This document shows, piece by piece, positions 42,896-51,612 of a DNA stretch of 51,641 nt. The translations under genes were made by a program, and so were the position numbers. Positions within the stretch are counted from its first letter, which is position 1. Each line of letters starts with the position of its first letter. Location: positions 1 through 51,641 of the forward strand of contig JAFTUI010000013.1 in the NCBI GenBank assembly GCA_017466345.1, given 5' to 3'. The stretch is from Tidjanibacter sp. (GTDB lineage Bacteria > Bacteroidota > Bacteroidia > Bacteroidales > Rikenellaceae). The notes under the pieces are model-generated. The model was given only the letters and a program-made list of their open reading frames with translations, was not told the DNA's origin and made no database searches.

Positions 42896-44230
42896 CTACA
42901 TACCCTTCATCTGCTTGAAGAGCTCGTTGTAGTGGTTATATTTGTCCATATATTCGGGTTTCTCGTTGCGCACCTGGAAGCAGATACTCTTCAAGAACTC
43001 CACAGTATTAACATCCTCAGGATTGAGCTCGTGAGCCTTCTCGAAGGGCTCAATAGATGCTGCATAAGCCTCCATAGAAGCCTTCCTTACGCTGGCGAGG
43101 TTCTCATCGTTCCACGACATCTGGTTGGCCTCCTGGCCCAAGTCATCGCCCTTACGGGTGTAGGTGTAAGCCTTATTGAGGTAGAGGTTGATGTTGGTGG
43201 GGTCTACCGCAAGAGCGTTATCGAACATAACCACTGCATCGTCATACATTTTGAGCTCTGCATAGACTGCGCCCAAGCCAATCTGCAACTGAGGATTCTG
43301 AGGATCGGCAGCGATAGCGTTTTTCAGAAGGTCAATCATTGGTTCGGGACTCTCGCCAAGCACCAAGTAGAGGTCGGTCATACACGAGATGAGGTCGGAG
43401 TTGCCGGGGAACTGCACGAGGGCTGCTTCGAGAACGCCTTTAACCTCACTCATCTTCTCCTTGTTGTCGAGGTAAGCACCGCGGTAGGAGTTGTAGAGCA
43501 CATTGTAGAGTGTGCCATCGGCGTAGTAGCCAAGCGACTCAGCGATTTTCAGATTCTCAATACTGCGCTCGTACTGACCAGCGAAGTGTGCCAAGTAGCC
43601 AGAGTTGAAAATCGAGATGCTATCAACGGGCAGACCTGCCTCGGGGATAATCGACACCTCATAAGCCCTCTGGTAGTAGTCGGTAGCGGCAGCGTAGTCC
43701 TGCATAAAGAATTTGCTATTAGCATTCTTGCGGAGGATGTTGTTGATGTTCATAAAGCCCGCATTAACCTTCTTGGCGAGTTTGGGATTGAGTTCGTACG
43801 ACTTGCTGTAAGCCTCAACAGCCTTGTCGATAGCCTCAGGATAGATGGGCTGAACAACATCCCAACCCATAACCATCTGACCCATAGCATCTACATATAC
43901 ATCGTATGCGCCATAGCCGAGTTTGATATACTGGTCGTTACCGATAGCAACCATCTCCTGAGTTGCGGGGTTGCCAATCTTCATCAGCAAGAGGTTGATG
44001 GGAGCCTGCTCGAAAATCTGGTCAGTGTAGGCGGTCTCTGCCTCCAACATAACCTCGGCACGTTTCATCCAAGTCGAAGCTTTCAGTGCCTTCTTCTCGT
44101 TGGCAATATCAGCATCGGACTTAGCAATTTTCTTCTGAATCGCCTCTGGATTAACCTGCACGGGCTCCTGAGCAAACGATGGCAAGCACATAACAAGTGC
44201 TGCTGCAATAGTCAAAAATGTCTGTTTCAT
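42896..44230 (-). CDS. Tetratricopeptide-repeat periplasmic protein
   Basis: 444 residues with a signal peptide (about 1-20, ending SFAQ) and several TPR-like helical repeats, for example AVEAYSKSYELNPKLAKK, LLKNAIAADPQNPQLQIGLG, AVVMFDNALAVDPTNINLYLN and PFEKAHELNPEDVNTVEFL. No enzymatic domain is seen; it is likely a scaffold in the periplasm. It lies 46 bp downstream of gyrA on the same strand and is probably cotranscribed with it. Confidence 0.85.
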   Translation of the reverse strand: MKQTFLTIAAALVMCLPSFAQEPVQVNPEAIQKKIAKSDADIANEKKALKASTWMKRAEVMLEAETAYTDQIFEQAPINLLLMKIGNPATQEMVAIGNDQYIKLGYGAYDVYVDAMGQMVMGWDVVQPIYPEAIDKAVEAYSKSYELNPKLAKKVNAGFMNINNILRKNANSKFFMQDYAAATDYYQRAYEVSIIPEAGLPVDSISIFNSGYLAHFAGQYERSIENLKIAESLGYYADGTLYNVLYNSYRGAYLDNKEKMSEVKGVLEAALVQFPGNSDLISCMTDLYLVLGESPEPMIDLLKNAIAADPQNPQLQIGLGAVYAELKMYDDAVVMFDNALAVDPTNINLYLNKAYTYTRKGDDLGQEANQMSWNDENLASVRKASMEAYAASIEPFEKAHELNPEDVNTVEFLKSICFQVRNEKPEYMDKYNHYNELFKQMKGM

Positions 44231-44276
44231 AGTAGATTCTATTATTTAAGTGTTACTCTTTTATGTTCGTAGTTTT

Positions 44277-46877
44277 CTACTCCTCGGAGGGGGTTTCAGC
44301 CTGAGCAGACTCCACAGCTGCTACGGCATCCGTTGCGACATTCTCGTCAGCGGTGCTAACCTCAGCACCCTCTGCGGCTACAAGATTATCGTCCTCTTCC
44401 TCCCTGGGGACCGGTACCACCGAAGCGATAGAGTCTCCCTCGCGGATGTTGATAATCTTCACGCCCTGAGTAGCCCTACCTGCTACGCGAATATCAGCCA
44501 CCGAGGTGCGGATAGTAGTACCACTGCGGTTGATAATCATAAGGTCGTTCTCGTCAGTAACAGCCTTCAAAGCCACCAAAGCACCCGTCTTCTCGGTTAC
44601 GTTGATGGTCTTCACGCCCTTACCGCCCCTATTGGTCACGCGGTAGTCCTCCAAGTCGGTACGCTTACCATAGCCATTCTCGCTCAGCACAAGGATGTCC
44701 TTGCCATCGCCCTCCTCTACGCAAGCCATACCTACAACCCAGTTACCGTCCTCAATATCAACACCCCTTACACCGGTGCTGACACGTCCCATAGCCCTCA
44801 CTTTCGACTCGTTGAAGCGGATAGCCTTACCCTCGTGGGTAGCCAAGAGTATCTCGGCATTGCCGCTGGTCAGTACCACATCTACCAATTGGTCGTTCTC
44901 GCGGATGTTGATAGCATTCACACCATTGCGTCTTGGGCGCGAATACTCCTCCAACAAGGTCTTCTTCACAACACCCTCTTTGGTACACATCACGATGTAG
45001 TGGCTATTAACGAACTCCTCATCCTCCAAGTGGCGGATGTTGATATAAGCCCTCACTTTATCATCGGGCTCAATCTGGATAACATTCTGGATAGCCCTAC
45101 CCTTCGATGCCCTCGTACCTTCGGGAATCTCGTAGACTTTCAGCCAGAAGCAACGTCCTTTCTCAGTGAAGAACAACATTGTGTTGTGCATTGAGGTAAC
45201 ATAGAGGTGTTCGATGAAGTCCTCGTCCCTCGTTGCGCTACCCTTCACACCAATACCGCCCCTATGTTGTGTGCGGTACTCTGCCAAAGGAGTGCGTTTG
45301 ATGTAGCCCATATGCGAAACGGTAATAACCATCTCATCATCGGCATAGAAGTCCTCTGGGTTGAACTCGCCGGCACTCATCACAATCTCGGTGCGGCGTT
45401 CGTCACCATATTTCTCCTTAATCTCAATGGTTTCGTCCTTAACAATCTGCAACTGCATCTTCACATCCGCAAGCACAGCTGTGAAGTAGTCAATCTGCTG
45501 AGTCAGCTCTTTCAGTTCTGCCTCCAACTTACCCCTCTCCAAGCCTGTCAGAGCCCTCAGGCGCATATCTACAATAGCCTGAGCCTGCAACTCCGAGAGG
45601 TCGAAGCGCTGCATCATACTGCTCTTGGCCTCATCGGGAGTCTGCGAAGAGCGAATGATGCGGATAATCTCGTCAATGTTGTCCTGAGCAATCAGCAAGC
45701 CCTTGACGATGTGAGCTCTTGCCTCAGCAGCTGCCAAGTCGTGTTTAGTGCGCCTTATGACAACCTCGTGGCGGTGCTCCACAAAGGCAGCAACCATATC
45801 CTTGAAGTTCATCAGCACAGGGCGACCACCCACCAGAGCGATATTATTTACCGAGAAGGAACTCTGCAAGGGGGTATTCTTATAAAGGTGTTGCAACACT
45901 ACGCTACTAACAGCATCTTGTTTGAGGATGATAACAACCCTCACACCCTCCTTGTTACTCTCATCGTTGATATAGGCAATGCCCTCTATCTTCTTCTCAT
46001 TGACAAGTTGGGCAATCTTCTGCACCATCTCTGCCTTATTGACCATATAGGGCACCTCGGTAATGACAATGCACTCCCTGCCGCTCTTGGTGTACTCAAT
46101 TTCGGTCTTGGCACGCATCACTACCCTACCACGACCTGTCTCAATAGCCTCGCGGACACCCTCGTAGCCATAGATAATGGCACCCGTTGGGAAGTCGGGA
46201 CCTTTGACGTATTGACACATCTCGCTGGGTTCCATATCGGGATTATCAATATAGGCGCAGATAGCATCGCAGCACTCCGAGAGGTTGTGGGGAGCCATAT
46301 TGGTAGCCATACCCACAGCAATACCATTAGAGCCATTGACCATCAGCAGAGGAATACGAGTGGGCAACACCGTAGGCTCCAACTCCGTATCATCGAAGTT
46401 ATACATAAAGTCTACGGTATCTTTCTCTATATCAGCCATCACTTCGTCAGTGATTTTCCTCATACGCGCCTCGGTATAACGCATTGCTGCGGGCGAGTCG
46501 CCATCCATAGAGCCAAAGTTACCCTGACCATCTACGAGCGGATAGCGCATACTCCAAGGTTGCGCCATACGACACATAGCGTCATAGATACTGCTGTCAC
46601 CGTGGGGGTGGAATTTACCCATCACCTCGCCGACAATACGGGCACTCTTACGAGTGGGTTTGTGCGAACAAAGACCAAGCTCGTGGCTCATACCATAGAG
46701 AATGCGGCGATGTACGGGTTTCATACCATCCCTTGCATCCGGCAGAGCACGCGAAACAATTACCGACATCGAGTAGTCGATATAAGCAGTTTTCATCTGC
46801 TCCTCGATGTTGATTTTAATAATTCTCTCCTCCTGTGGAAGTTCTTCCGTAAGGGTTATGTTCTGTGTTTCGGACAT
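44277..46877 (-). CDS. gyrA: DNA gyrase subunit A
   Basis: 866-residue subunit that cuts and religates DNA for negative supercoiling. The catalytic Tyr is Y134 in AMRYTEARM. The quinolone-resistance region [11 protein letters not shown] carries S95 and D99, equivalent to wild-type E. coli S83 and D87, so no classical resistance change is seen. The GyrA box is degenerate, NRGGKG in the beta-pinwheel domain (E. coli has QRRGGKG). The C terminus is an acidic tail ending [11 protein letters not shown] palindrome and -7-like box lie upstream. Confidence 0.97.
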   Translation of the reverse strand: MSETQNITLTEELPQEERIIKINIEEQMKTAYIDYSMSVIVSRALPDARDGMKPVHRRILYGMSHELGLCSHKPTRKSARIVGEVMGKFHPHGDSSIYDAMCRMAQPWSMRYPLVDGQGNFGSMDGDSPAAMRYTEARMRKITDEVMADIEKDTVDFMYNFDDTELEPTVLPTRIPLLMVNGSNGIAVGMATNMAPHNLSECCDAICAYIDNPDMEPSEMCQYVKGPDFPTGAIIYGYEGVREAIETGRGRVVMRAKTEIEYTKSGRECIVITEVPYMVNKAEMVQKIAQLVNEKKIEGIAYINDESNKEGVRVVIILKQDAVSSVVLQHLYKNTPLQSSFSVNNIALVGGRPVLMNFKDMVAAFVEHRHEVVIRRTKHDLAAAEARAHIVKGLLIAQDNIDEIIRIIRSSQTPDEAKSSMMQRFDLSELQAQAIVDMRLRALTGLERGKLEAELKELTQQIDYFTAVLADVKMQLQIVKDETIEIKEKYGDERRTEIVMSAGEFNPEDFYADDEMVITVSHMGYIKRTPLAEYRTQHRGGIGVKGSATRDEDFIEHLYVTSMHNTMLFFTEKGRCFWLKVYEIPEGTRASKGRAIQNVIQIEPDDKVRAYINIRHLEDEEFVNSHYIVMCTKEGVVKKTLLEEYSRPRRNGVNAINIRENDQLVDVVLTSGNAEILLATHEGKAIRFNESKVRAMGRVSTGVRGVDIEDGNWVVGMACVEEGDGKDILVLSENGYGKRTDLEDYRVTNRGGKGVKTINVTEKTGALVALKAVTDENDLMIINRSGTTIRTSVADIRVAGRATQGVKIINIREGDSIASVVPVPREEEDDNLVAAEGAEVSTADENVATDAVAAVESAQAETPSEE

Positions 46878-46900
46878 ATTATTTTGTTTAGTTTCTCTTC

Positions 46901-46925
46901 ACGCGATTTTAATCGCGTAAAGATA
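46901..46925 (-). promoter_or_regulatory. Palindrome and -7 box before gyrA
   Basis: Minus-strand TATCTTTA (46925-46918) is followed at once by a perfect 18-bp palindrome, ACGCGATT/AATCGCGT with TT or AA loop (46901-46918), 23 bp before the ATG. A transcript would begin with this stem. Confidence 0.5.
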
Positions 46926-47100
46926 CAAAGAATAATTGAGAATTGAAAATTGAGAATTGAAAATTTTTTATTTTTCTCCCCTTTTAGGGGAGAGTTGAGG
47001 CAAATGCGAGTTGAGCGAGAGTAGAGCGCAGAGTACAGAACACAAAGGGCATAATACAAAGGGCAGAGTGCTAAATACTCATTTTTGGGTATTGATTTGT
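46926..47100. repeat. Period-7 array and family B fragment between gyrA and feoB
   Basis: AATTGAG/AATTGAA heptamers (46934-46962), then TTGAGGCAAATGCGAGTTGAGCGAG-like sequence from about 46993, a 25-bp fragment of family B, and AGAGTACAGAACACAAAGGG-type short direct repeats. Confidence 0.6.
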
Positions 47101-47113
47101 GGGCGCACAAGGG

Positions 47114-47138
47114 CTATTTTTGCACTCAGCAAAAATAG
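47114..47138 (+). promoter_or_regulatory. 25-bp palindrome overlapping the feoB -7 box
   Basis: Arms CTATTTTTGC (47114-47123) and GCAAAAATAG (47129-47138) are perfect, spacer ACTCA. TATTTTTG (47115-47122) matches TAnnTTTG, so the palindrome covers the likely -7 box 14 bp before the ATG. It is a candidate operator for an iron-dependent repressor (Fur or DtxR type). Confidence 0.6.
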
Positions 47139-47152
47139 ACTAACAACAAGTT

Positions 47153-49558
47153 ATGAAACTTTCAGAACTCAAAACAGGCGAGAAGGCTGTGATTGTGCGC
47201 GTTGCAGGTCACGGTGGTTTCCGCAAACGCCTGATGGAGATGGGGTTTGTCAGAGGTGTGGAGGTACGAAGTGTGCAGGACTCCCCAATGCACGACCCTG
47301 TGAAATATACCGTTATGGGCTACGATGTGTCGCTCCGCCGCAGCGAGGCAGAGATGATTGACGTACTCCCCGATGGCGAGGAGAATCAGCCTTTGGAGGG
47401 TGCTGGCAGTCGCATCTGCGAGGGCTCGTGCGAGGGATGTTCGCTTGTGGATTGTGTATTGCACAACCGCAAGCCCCTGCGCCGCAACGAGATTAACGTG
47501 GCTTTGGTGGGCAACCCCAACAGTGGCAAAACCTCGCTCTTCAACGCTCTTTCGGGAAGCAGCGAGCACGTTGGCAATTACAGTGGTGTGACGGTCGATG
47601 CCAAACTCGGCTCGCTGACCTACAAAGGCTATCGCATTAACATCACAGACCTGCCCGGCACCTACTCACTCTCGGCATACACCCCCGAGGAGGTCTACGT
47701 TCGTCAGCACCTCTACGAGAAGATGCCCGATGTGATTATCAACGCTGTTGTGGCGTCCAACTTGGAGCGCAACCTCTATCTCACAAGCGAGCTTATCGAC
47801 CTCAACCAGCGCACCGTTGTAGCACTCAATATGTATGACGAGTTGCAGCGTAGCGGCTCTGCGCTCGACTACGAGGCTTTGGGTGGTATGATTGGTATCC
47901 CAATGATACCCACCATAGCCAAGACGGGCTACGGACTCAGTGCGCTACTCGATGCGGTAATTGAGCTCTTCGAGGGGCGCAACAATGCCGCACGCCACGT
48001 CCATATCAACTATGGCTCGGCAATGGAGCGCGAAATAAGGAGCCTCTCGGACGAGATACGACTCTCCAACGACCTACCACGTCAATTCCCCGTGCGTTAT
48101 TGGGCAATAAAGCTCATCGAGGGCGACAAGGAGGCCCTCGGCATTCTCTCGCGCTGTGGGGACTTCCAACGCTGGCAGGAGCTTGCAAAGCAGTCGGCAG
48201 AGAGAGTGGCTATCGAGTCGGGACGTGACATAGAGACACTGCTCAGCGACTACAAATATGGTTTTATTGATGGTGCACTCGAAGAGACACTACAAGTGGG
48301 CAAGGAGGACTTCAATAGTCGTTCGAGGCGCATAGATAGGCTTGTGGCGAACAAGTGGCTCGGTTTTCCGCTCTTCATTCTGCTGATGTGGCTGATGTTT
48401 TGGGCAACATTCACTCTGGGTGGTTATCCTCAGGAGTGGATAGAGAGCGGCTTTGGCTGGCTCGGCGAATGGCTCTGGGGTATTATGCCCGAAGGAGCAC
48501 TGAGGGATATGGTCGTAAATGGAGTTGTGAGTGGTGTGGGCAGCGTGGCAGTATTCCTGCCCAACATTCTCATCCTCTACCTCTTCATCTCGCTGATGGA
48601 GGACTCGGGATATATGGCTCGCGCGGCATTCATTATGGATAGACTTATGCACCGTATGGGACTGCACGGAAAGTCGTTCATTCCGCTGTTGATGGGTTTT
48701 GGCTGCAACGTGCCCGCAATTATGGCTACACGCACCATCGAGAGCCACTCTTCGAGGCTCATAACCATTCTCGTCACACCCTTTATGTCGTGTAGCGCAC
48801 GCCTACCCGTCTTTCTGCTCTTGGCGGGCACCTTCTTCCCTCGCCACGCTGCAACGGTGCTCATAGGGCTCTACTTGTTGGGCATTGGCGTGGCATTCCT
48901 TACGGCTCGACTACTGCGCAGTACCAAGTTCAAGAAGGACGAAACGCCATTCGTTATGGAGTTGCCGCCCTATCGTATGCCCACACTGAGGGCTACATTG
49001 AAACATATGTGGGATAAGTGCGCACAGTACATCCGCAAGATTGGTACGACCATACTGCTGGCGACCATCGTCATTTGGGCACTCTCCTACTACCCCCGCC
49101 CCAAAGAGGAGCAAACCATTTTGGCACAGCAGGAGGTGGTTGCCGAGAGTGGCGAGAGTAGTGCCGAGAGCGAGGCTCTGGTAGGCTCCTACATTGGTCA
49201 CATCGGCAAATTCATAGAGCCTGTAATGCGCCCCTTAGGACTCGATTGGAGGGCTGGTGTGGCACTACTGACGAGCATTCCTGCCAAAGAGTTGGTCGTT
49301 AGTACTATGGCTGTGCTCTATGGTGGCGATGATATTGCCTCGCTATCGAAGAACATTGTCAACCATAGTGGAATAACGCCTCGCTCGGCTATGGCGTTTA
49401 TGATATTCATACTGCTCTTCTTCCCCTGCATCGGCACCCTCGCCACCATCCGTAGCGAGACGGGCAGTAGAGGCTGGATGTGGTTTACGGCAATCTACAA
49501 CACCGCCATAGCGTGGCTCCTTGCGTGGCTGGCGTTCCTCATAGGCGGTTTGTTCTAA
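47153..49558 (+). CDS. feoB: Fused FeoA-FeoB ferrous iron transporter
   Basis: 801-residue inner-membrane Fe(II) importer. FeoA (SH3-like) domain at about 1-75, then a linker with four Cys (C89, C93, C96, C101, in CEGSCEGCSLVDC), then the GTPase domain with G1 GNPNSGKT (120-127), DLPG and NMYD, and a polytopic permease with FLPNILILYLFISLMEDSGYMAR and GFGCNVPAI motifs typical of FeoB. FeoA fusion is common in Bacteroidota. A 25-bp palindrome covers the promoter, in line with iron control. It is divergent from gyrA. Confidence 0.96.
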   Translation: MKLSELKTGEKAVIVRVAGHGGFRKRLMEMGFVRGVEVRSVQDSPMHDPVKYTVMGYDVSLRRSEAEMIDVLPDGEENQPLEGAGSRICEGSCEGCSLVDCVLHNRKPLRRNEINVALVGNPNSGKTSLFNALSGSSEHVGNYSGVTVDAKLGSLTYKGYRINITDLPGTYSLSAYTPEEVYVRQHLYEKMPDVIINAVVASNLERNLYLTSELIDLNQRTVVALNMYDELQRSGSALDYEALGGMIGIPMIPTIAKTGYGLSALLDAVIELFEGRNNAARHVHINYGSAMEREIRSLSDEIRLSNDLPRQFPVRYWAIKLIEGDKEALGILSRCGDFQRWQELAKQSAERVAIESGRDIETLLSDYKYGFIDGALEETLQVGKEDFNSRSRRIDRLVANKWLGFPLFILLMWLMFWATFTLGGYPQEWIESGFGWLGEWLWGIMPEGALRDMVVNGVVSGVGSVAVFLPNILILYLFISLMEDSGYMARAAFIMDRLMHRMGLHGKSFIPLLMGFGCNVPAIMATRTIESHSSRLITILVTPFMSCSARLPVFLLLAGTFFPRHAATVLIGLYLLGIGVAFLTARLLRSTKFKKDETPFVMELPPYRMPTLRATLKHMWDKCAQYIRKIGTTILLATIVIWALSYYPRPKEEQTILAQQEVVAESGESSAESEALVGSYIGHIGKFIEPVMRPLGLDWRAGVALLTSIPAKELVVSTMAVLYGGDDIASLSKNIVNHSGITPRSAMAFMIFILLFFPCIGTLATIRSETGSRGWMWFTAIYNTAIAWLLAWLAFLIGGLF

Positions 49559-49591
49559 AAGAGATTTGCACCGCCCACAACAAAAAAACAC

Positions 49592-49981
49592 CCTCCCCCT
49601 TGTTCTCGGGTATCTTTTTTAATACCCGTGAGTGTTTTATGGGAGTTATGGGAGAAATGAGAGATATGGGAGTCCAACAACCACCTCCCTCCCCTGTGTC
49701 AGGGGAGGGTGCCCGCAGGGCGGGAGAGGTCAGTAAAATCGCACTTCGCATCGGCGGCAGAGAAGCGACCGCCTCGGCGGTCGTGGCGAGAGCGGAGCAA
49801 AAAGGCGTCAAAAAACGGAGACGGTAAATGCTTTACCCGCCAAAGGCGTCCGTTTTAGGCTTTTTGCTCCGCTCTCCTGCCAGAGATGCGGTGCGTGGCT
49901 TTTGCGCCACTTTTGCCACCAAAAGTGGCAAAGAAAAGGGCGACAAATGTCGCCCACTAAAAGCAAAGTCGATACCAACCG
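49592..49981. repeat. Module M copy 2 (inverted copy of 34855-35240)
   Basis: From left to right: GGGTAT...ATACCC hairpin (about 49608-49627), ATGGGAGAA nonamers (49638-49672), CCTCCCCTGTGTCAGGGGAGG (49691-49711), GCGCACTTCGCATCGGCGGC-like sequence, GACCGCCTCGGCGGTCGTGGC (49768-49786), the AAAACGGAGACGG/CGCCAAAGGCGTCCG region, GATGCGGTGCGTGGCTTTTG, GCCACTTTTGCCACC, GGGCGACAAATGTCGCCC (49939-49956) and a REP flank. It mirrors copy 1 part by part. Confidence 0.75.
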
Positions 49982-50010
49982 CCTTGTCTAACGACAAGTC
50001 GTGGCAAGAC
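49973..50010. repeat. REP-like element R3
   Basis: TACCAACCGC, stem CTTGTC-TAAC-GACAAG (49983-49998), TCGTGGCAAGAC. Same family as the elements around the GIY-YIG gene, but with no nuclease gene beside it. Confidence 0.85.
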
Positions 50011-50340
50011 GGACAGACCTCTCCCGCTGCTGCGCAGCACCCTCCCCTAACTTAGGGGAGGGTTACACACGCCCCCGCCACGACTCCGTAGCCACCCTTT
50101 TTTTTCTCGGGTATCTTTTTAATACCCGTGTTCGTATAAGGCTTATGGGGCTTATAGGGCTTATAGGGCGTATAGGGCGTATGGGCGACAGACCTCTCCC
50201 CCGCTCCGCGGACCCTCCCCTAACTTAGGGGAGGGTTATTAAGGGCGTTAAACTCCTTAAAGTCCTTAAAGTCCCTAAACTCCCATAAGCCTTAGGACTA
50301 TTGACGTTAGACGTTAGACGTTAGACGTTAGACGTCAGTC
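50011..50340. repeat. Repeat island 2, right part
   Basis: Two CAGACCTCTCCC...CTCCCCTAACTTAGGGGAG elements (50013-50062 and 50190-50236) whose inner hairpins differ (CTGCTGCGCAGCA versus CCGCTCCGCGGA), a GGGTAT hairpin (50109-50127), TTATAGGGC nonamers (50133-50185), CTTAAAGTC nonamers, and the core GCCTTAGGACTATTGACG with TTAGACG heptamers (50285-50335). No gene is seen in the 820 bp between feoB and rimM. Confidence 0.75.
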
Positions 50341-50349
50341 CCAAACAAA

Positions 50350-50380
50350 AAAAACGACACCATAAAGTGGTGTCGTTTTT
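50350..50380 (-). terminator. Intrinsic terminator of the rpsP-rimM operon
   Basis: Perfect 13-bp stem: AAAAACGACACCA (50350-50362), loop TAAAG, TGGTGTCGTTTTT (50368-50380); the T run on the minus strand follows. Its outer bases overlap the rimM stop codon. Confidence 0.88.
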
Positions 50381-50924
50381 AGTTCAAATCGAGGAGTCCT
50401 TCGGGTAGGTCGAAATGGACTGTCCGCCCGCTCGGGGAGTACTCCACTATGAAGTCATCCACCGCAGGTACCATAATCTCCTTGCCATTTATCTCTATAA
50501 TAAACAGAGGATTCCAATCGCTATCCTCGAAGTCTGTAATCTCTCCCTCTACATCGCTACCCTCAAAGGTGGCGCGGAAGCCCACAAAGTCTTCGAGATA
50601 GAGTTCGTCATCGTCCGAGAATTCCTCTCTATCCTCCTCCGAAGTCAAGCCGAGGAGTTCCTCCTCCAAGCCCATAAAGAGTTCTTTGCCGATAAGTTCT
50701 GAGGCGCGATGGGCAGTATCGAAGTCGGCGAAAGTGACCACACCCCCACTCTTACCCCTACGCTCGAAGTGGTCCAAAAAGAGAGGAACCGCCAAGTTGT
50801 CTATATAGACAAACAGCGGTTCCTCTATTGTGAAGTCCGAAGGGAAAGTGTCGTAGAGATTGATGGTAAGTTCGCCCTGAGTACCGAAACTCTTGCCCAC
50901 CTTGGCAACTGCAAACCCTGCCAT
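50379..50924 (-). CDS. rimM: Ribosome maturation factor RimM
   Basis: 181-residue 16S processing factor that binds S19 in the 30S head. The N-terminal VAKVGKSFGTQGELTI is the family signature (VGKI.GTHGLKG type), and the PRC-barrel domain follows an acidic stretch (EEDREEFSDDDELYLEDFVG). Only a TTG lies upstream in frame, so the ATG at 50924 is used; GAGAGGT precedes it. It follows rpsP by 56 bp, the usual S16-RimM pairing. Confidence 0.93.
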   Translation of the reverse strand: MAGFAVAKVGKSFGTQGELTINLYDTFPSDFTIEEPLFVYIDNLAVPLFLDHFERRGKSGGVVTFADFDTAHRASELIGKELFMGLEEELLGLTSEEDREEFSDDDELYLEDFVGFRATFEGSDVEGEITDFEDSDWNPLFIIEINGKEIMVPAVDDFIVEYSPSGRTVHFDLPEGLLDLN

Positions 50925-50980
50925 ACCTCTCACTGCCTTAAACAAGCCCTAACACTCTACCTTCTCCCTTCCAGATGGGA

Positions 50981-51511
50981 CTAAGCCTCCTCTGCGGGAG
51001 CAGCCTCTTCTGCGTTCTCCTCGGCAGTAGCCTCAGCGGCAGCAGCGGCAGCAGCAGCCTTCTTCTCAGCGATTTTGGCAGCGATAGCCTCTTTGGTCTT
51101 AACCTCCTCAGCAACAGCGGCTTTGTGAGCAGCTACTTTATCAGCAGCGATTTTGCCGGCCTTAGCGGAGATTTTAGCCTCTTTCTCGCCCATCCATTTG
51201 TTGAACTTAGCCTCAGCGGTAGCCTCGTCAAATGCGCCCTTAGCTACACCACCCATAAGGTGTTTTTTGTAGAGCACGCCTTTGTACGAAAGGATAGCGC
51301 GGCAAGTGTCGGTGGGCTGAGCACCTTTCTGCAACCAATCAAGAGCCTTGTCAAAGTTGAGCTCGATAGTTGCGGGGTTGGTGTTGGGGTTGTAGGTACC
51401 GAGTTTCTCGATGAATTTACCATCGCGGGGAGCCCTACTGTCAGCGGCTACGATGTGGTAGAAAGCATAACCTTTTTTACCGTGGCGAGCCAAACGAATT
51501 TTTACAGACAT
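50981..51511 (-). CDS. rpsP: 30S ribosomal protein S16 with long C-terminal extension
   Basis: 176 residues; the first 85 or so are a standard S16 ([31 protein letters not shown]). The remaining half is a Lys/Ala/Glu-rich helical tail ending in poly-Ala and acidic sequence, about twice the E. coli length. Extended S16 proteins are usual in Bacteroidota. It is the first gene of a two-gene operon with rimM. The leader carries a small GACCCT/AGGGTC hairpin (51545-51561) that could be a translational control site (inference). Confidence 0.95.
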   Translation of the reverse strand: MSVKIRLARHGKKGYAFYHIVAADSRAPRDGKFIEKLGTYNPNTNPATIELNFDKALDWLQKGAQPTDTCRAILSYKGVLYKKHLMGGVAKGAFDEATAEAKFNKWMGEKEAKISAKAGKIAADKVAAHKAAVAEEVKTKEAIAAKIAEKKAAAAAAAAEATAEENAEEAAPAEEA

Positions 51512-51604
51512 TTTTTTGTAATTTTTTAAGTATTAATCTGTTGTGACCCTTCCCGAGGGTCTGTTACTACACTCCGAGCCCTTCACGAGAGCCCAATGAG
51601 CCCG

Positions 51605-51612
51605 CAAAGATA
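51605..51612 (-). promoter_or_regulatory. Probable -7 box for rpsP
   Basis: Minus-strand TATCTTTG, a full TAnnTTTG match, giving a leader of about 85 nt. The -33 position reads TTTC in the period-7 array. Confidence 0.6.

Noticed and set aside
44277-46877. Quinolone-resistance substitutions in gyrA
   Set aside because: S95 and D99 (E. coli 83 and 87) have the sensitive-type residues.
45207-46946. 579-codon open frame on the plus strand opposite gyrA, and similar long antisense frames opposite proS, mraY, murD and others
   Set aside because: They mirror the sense genes. Sense codon use avoids TTA, CTA and TCA, so antisense frames lack stops. The translations show no domain, and the sense genes are certain.
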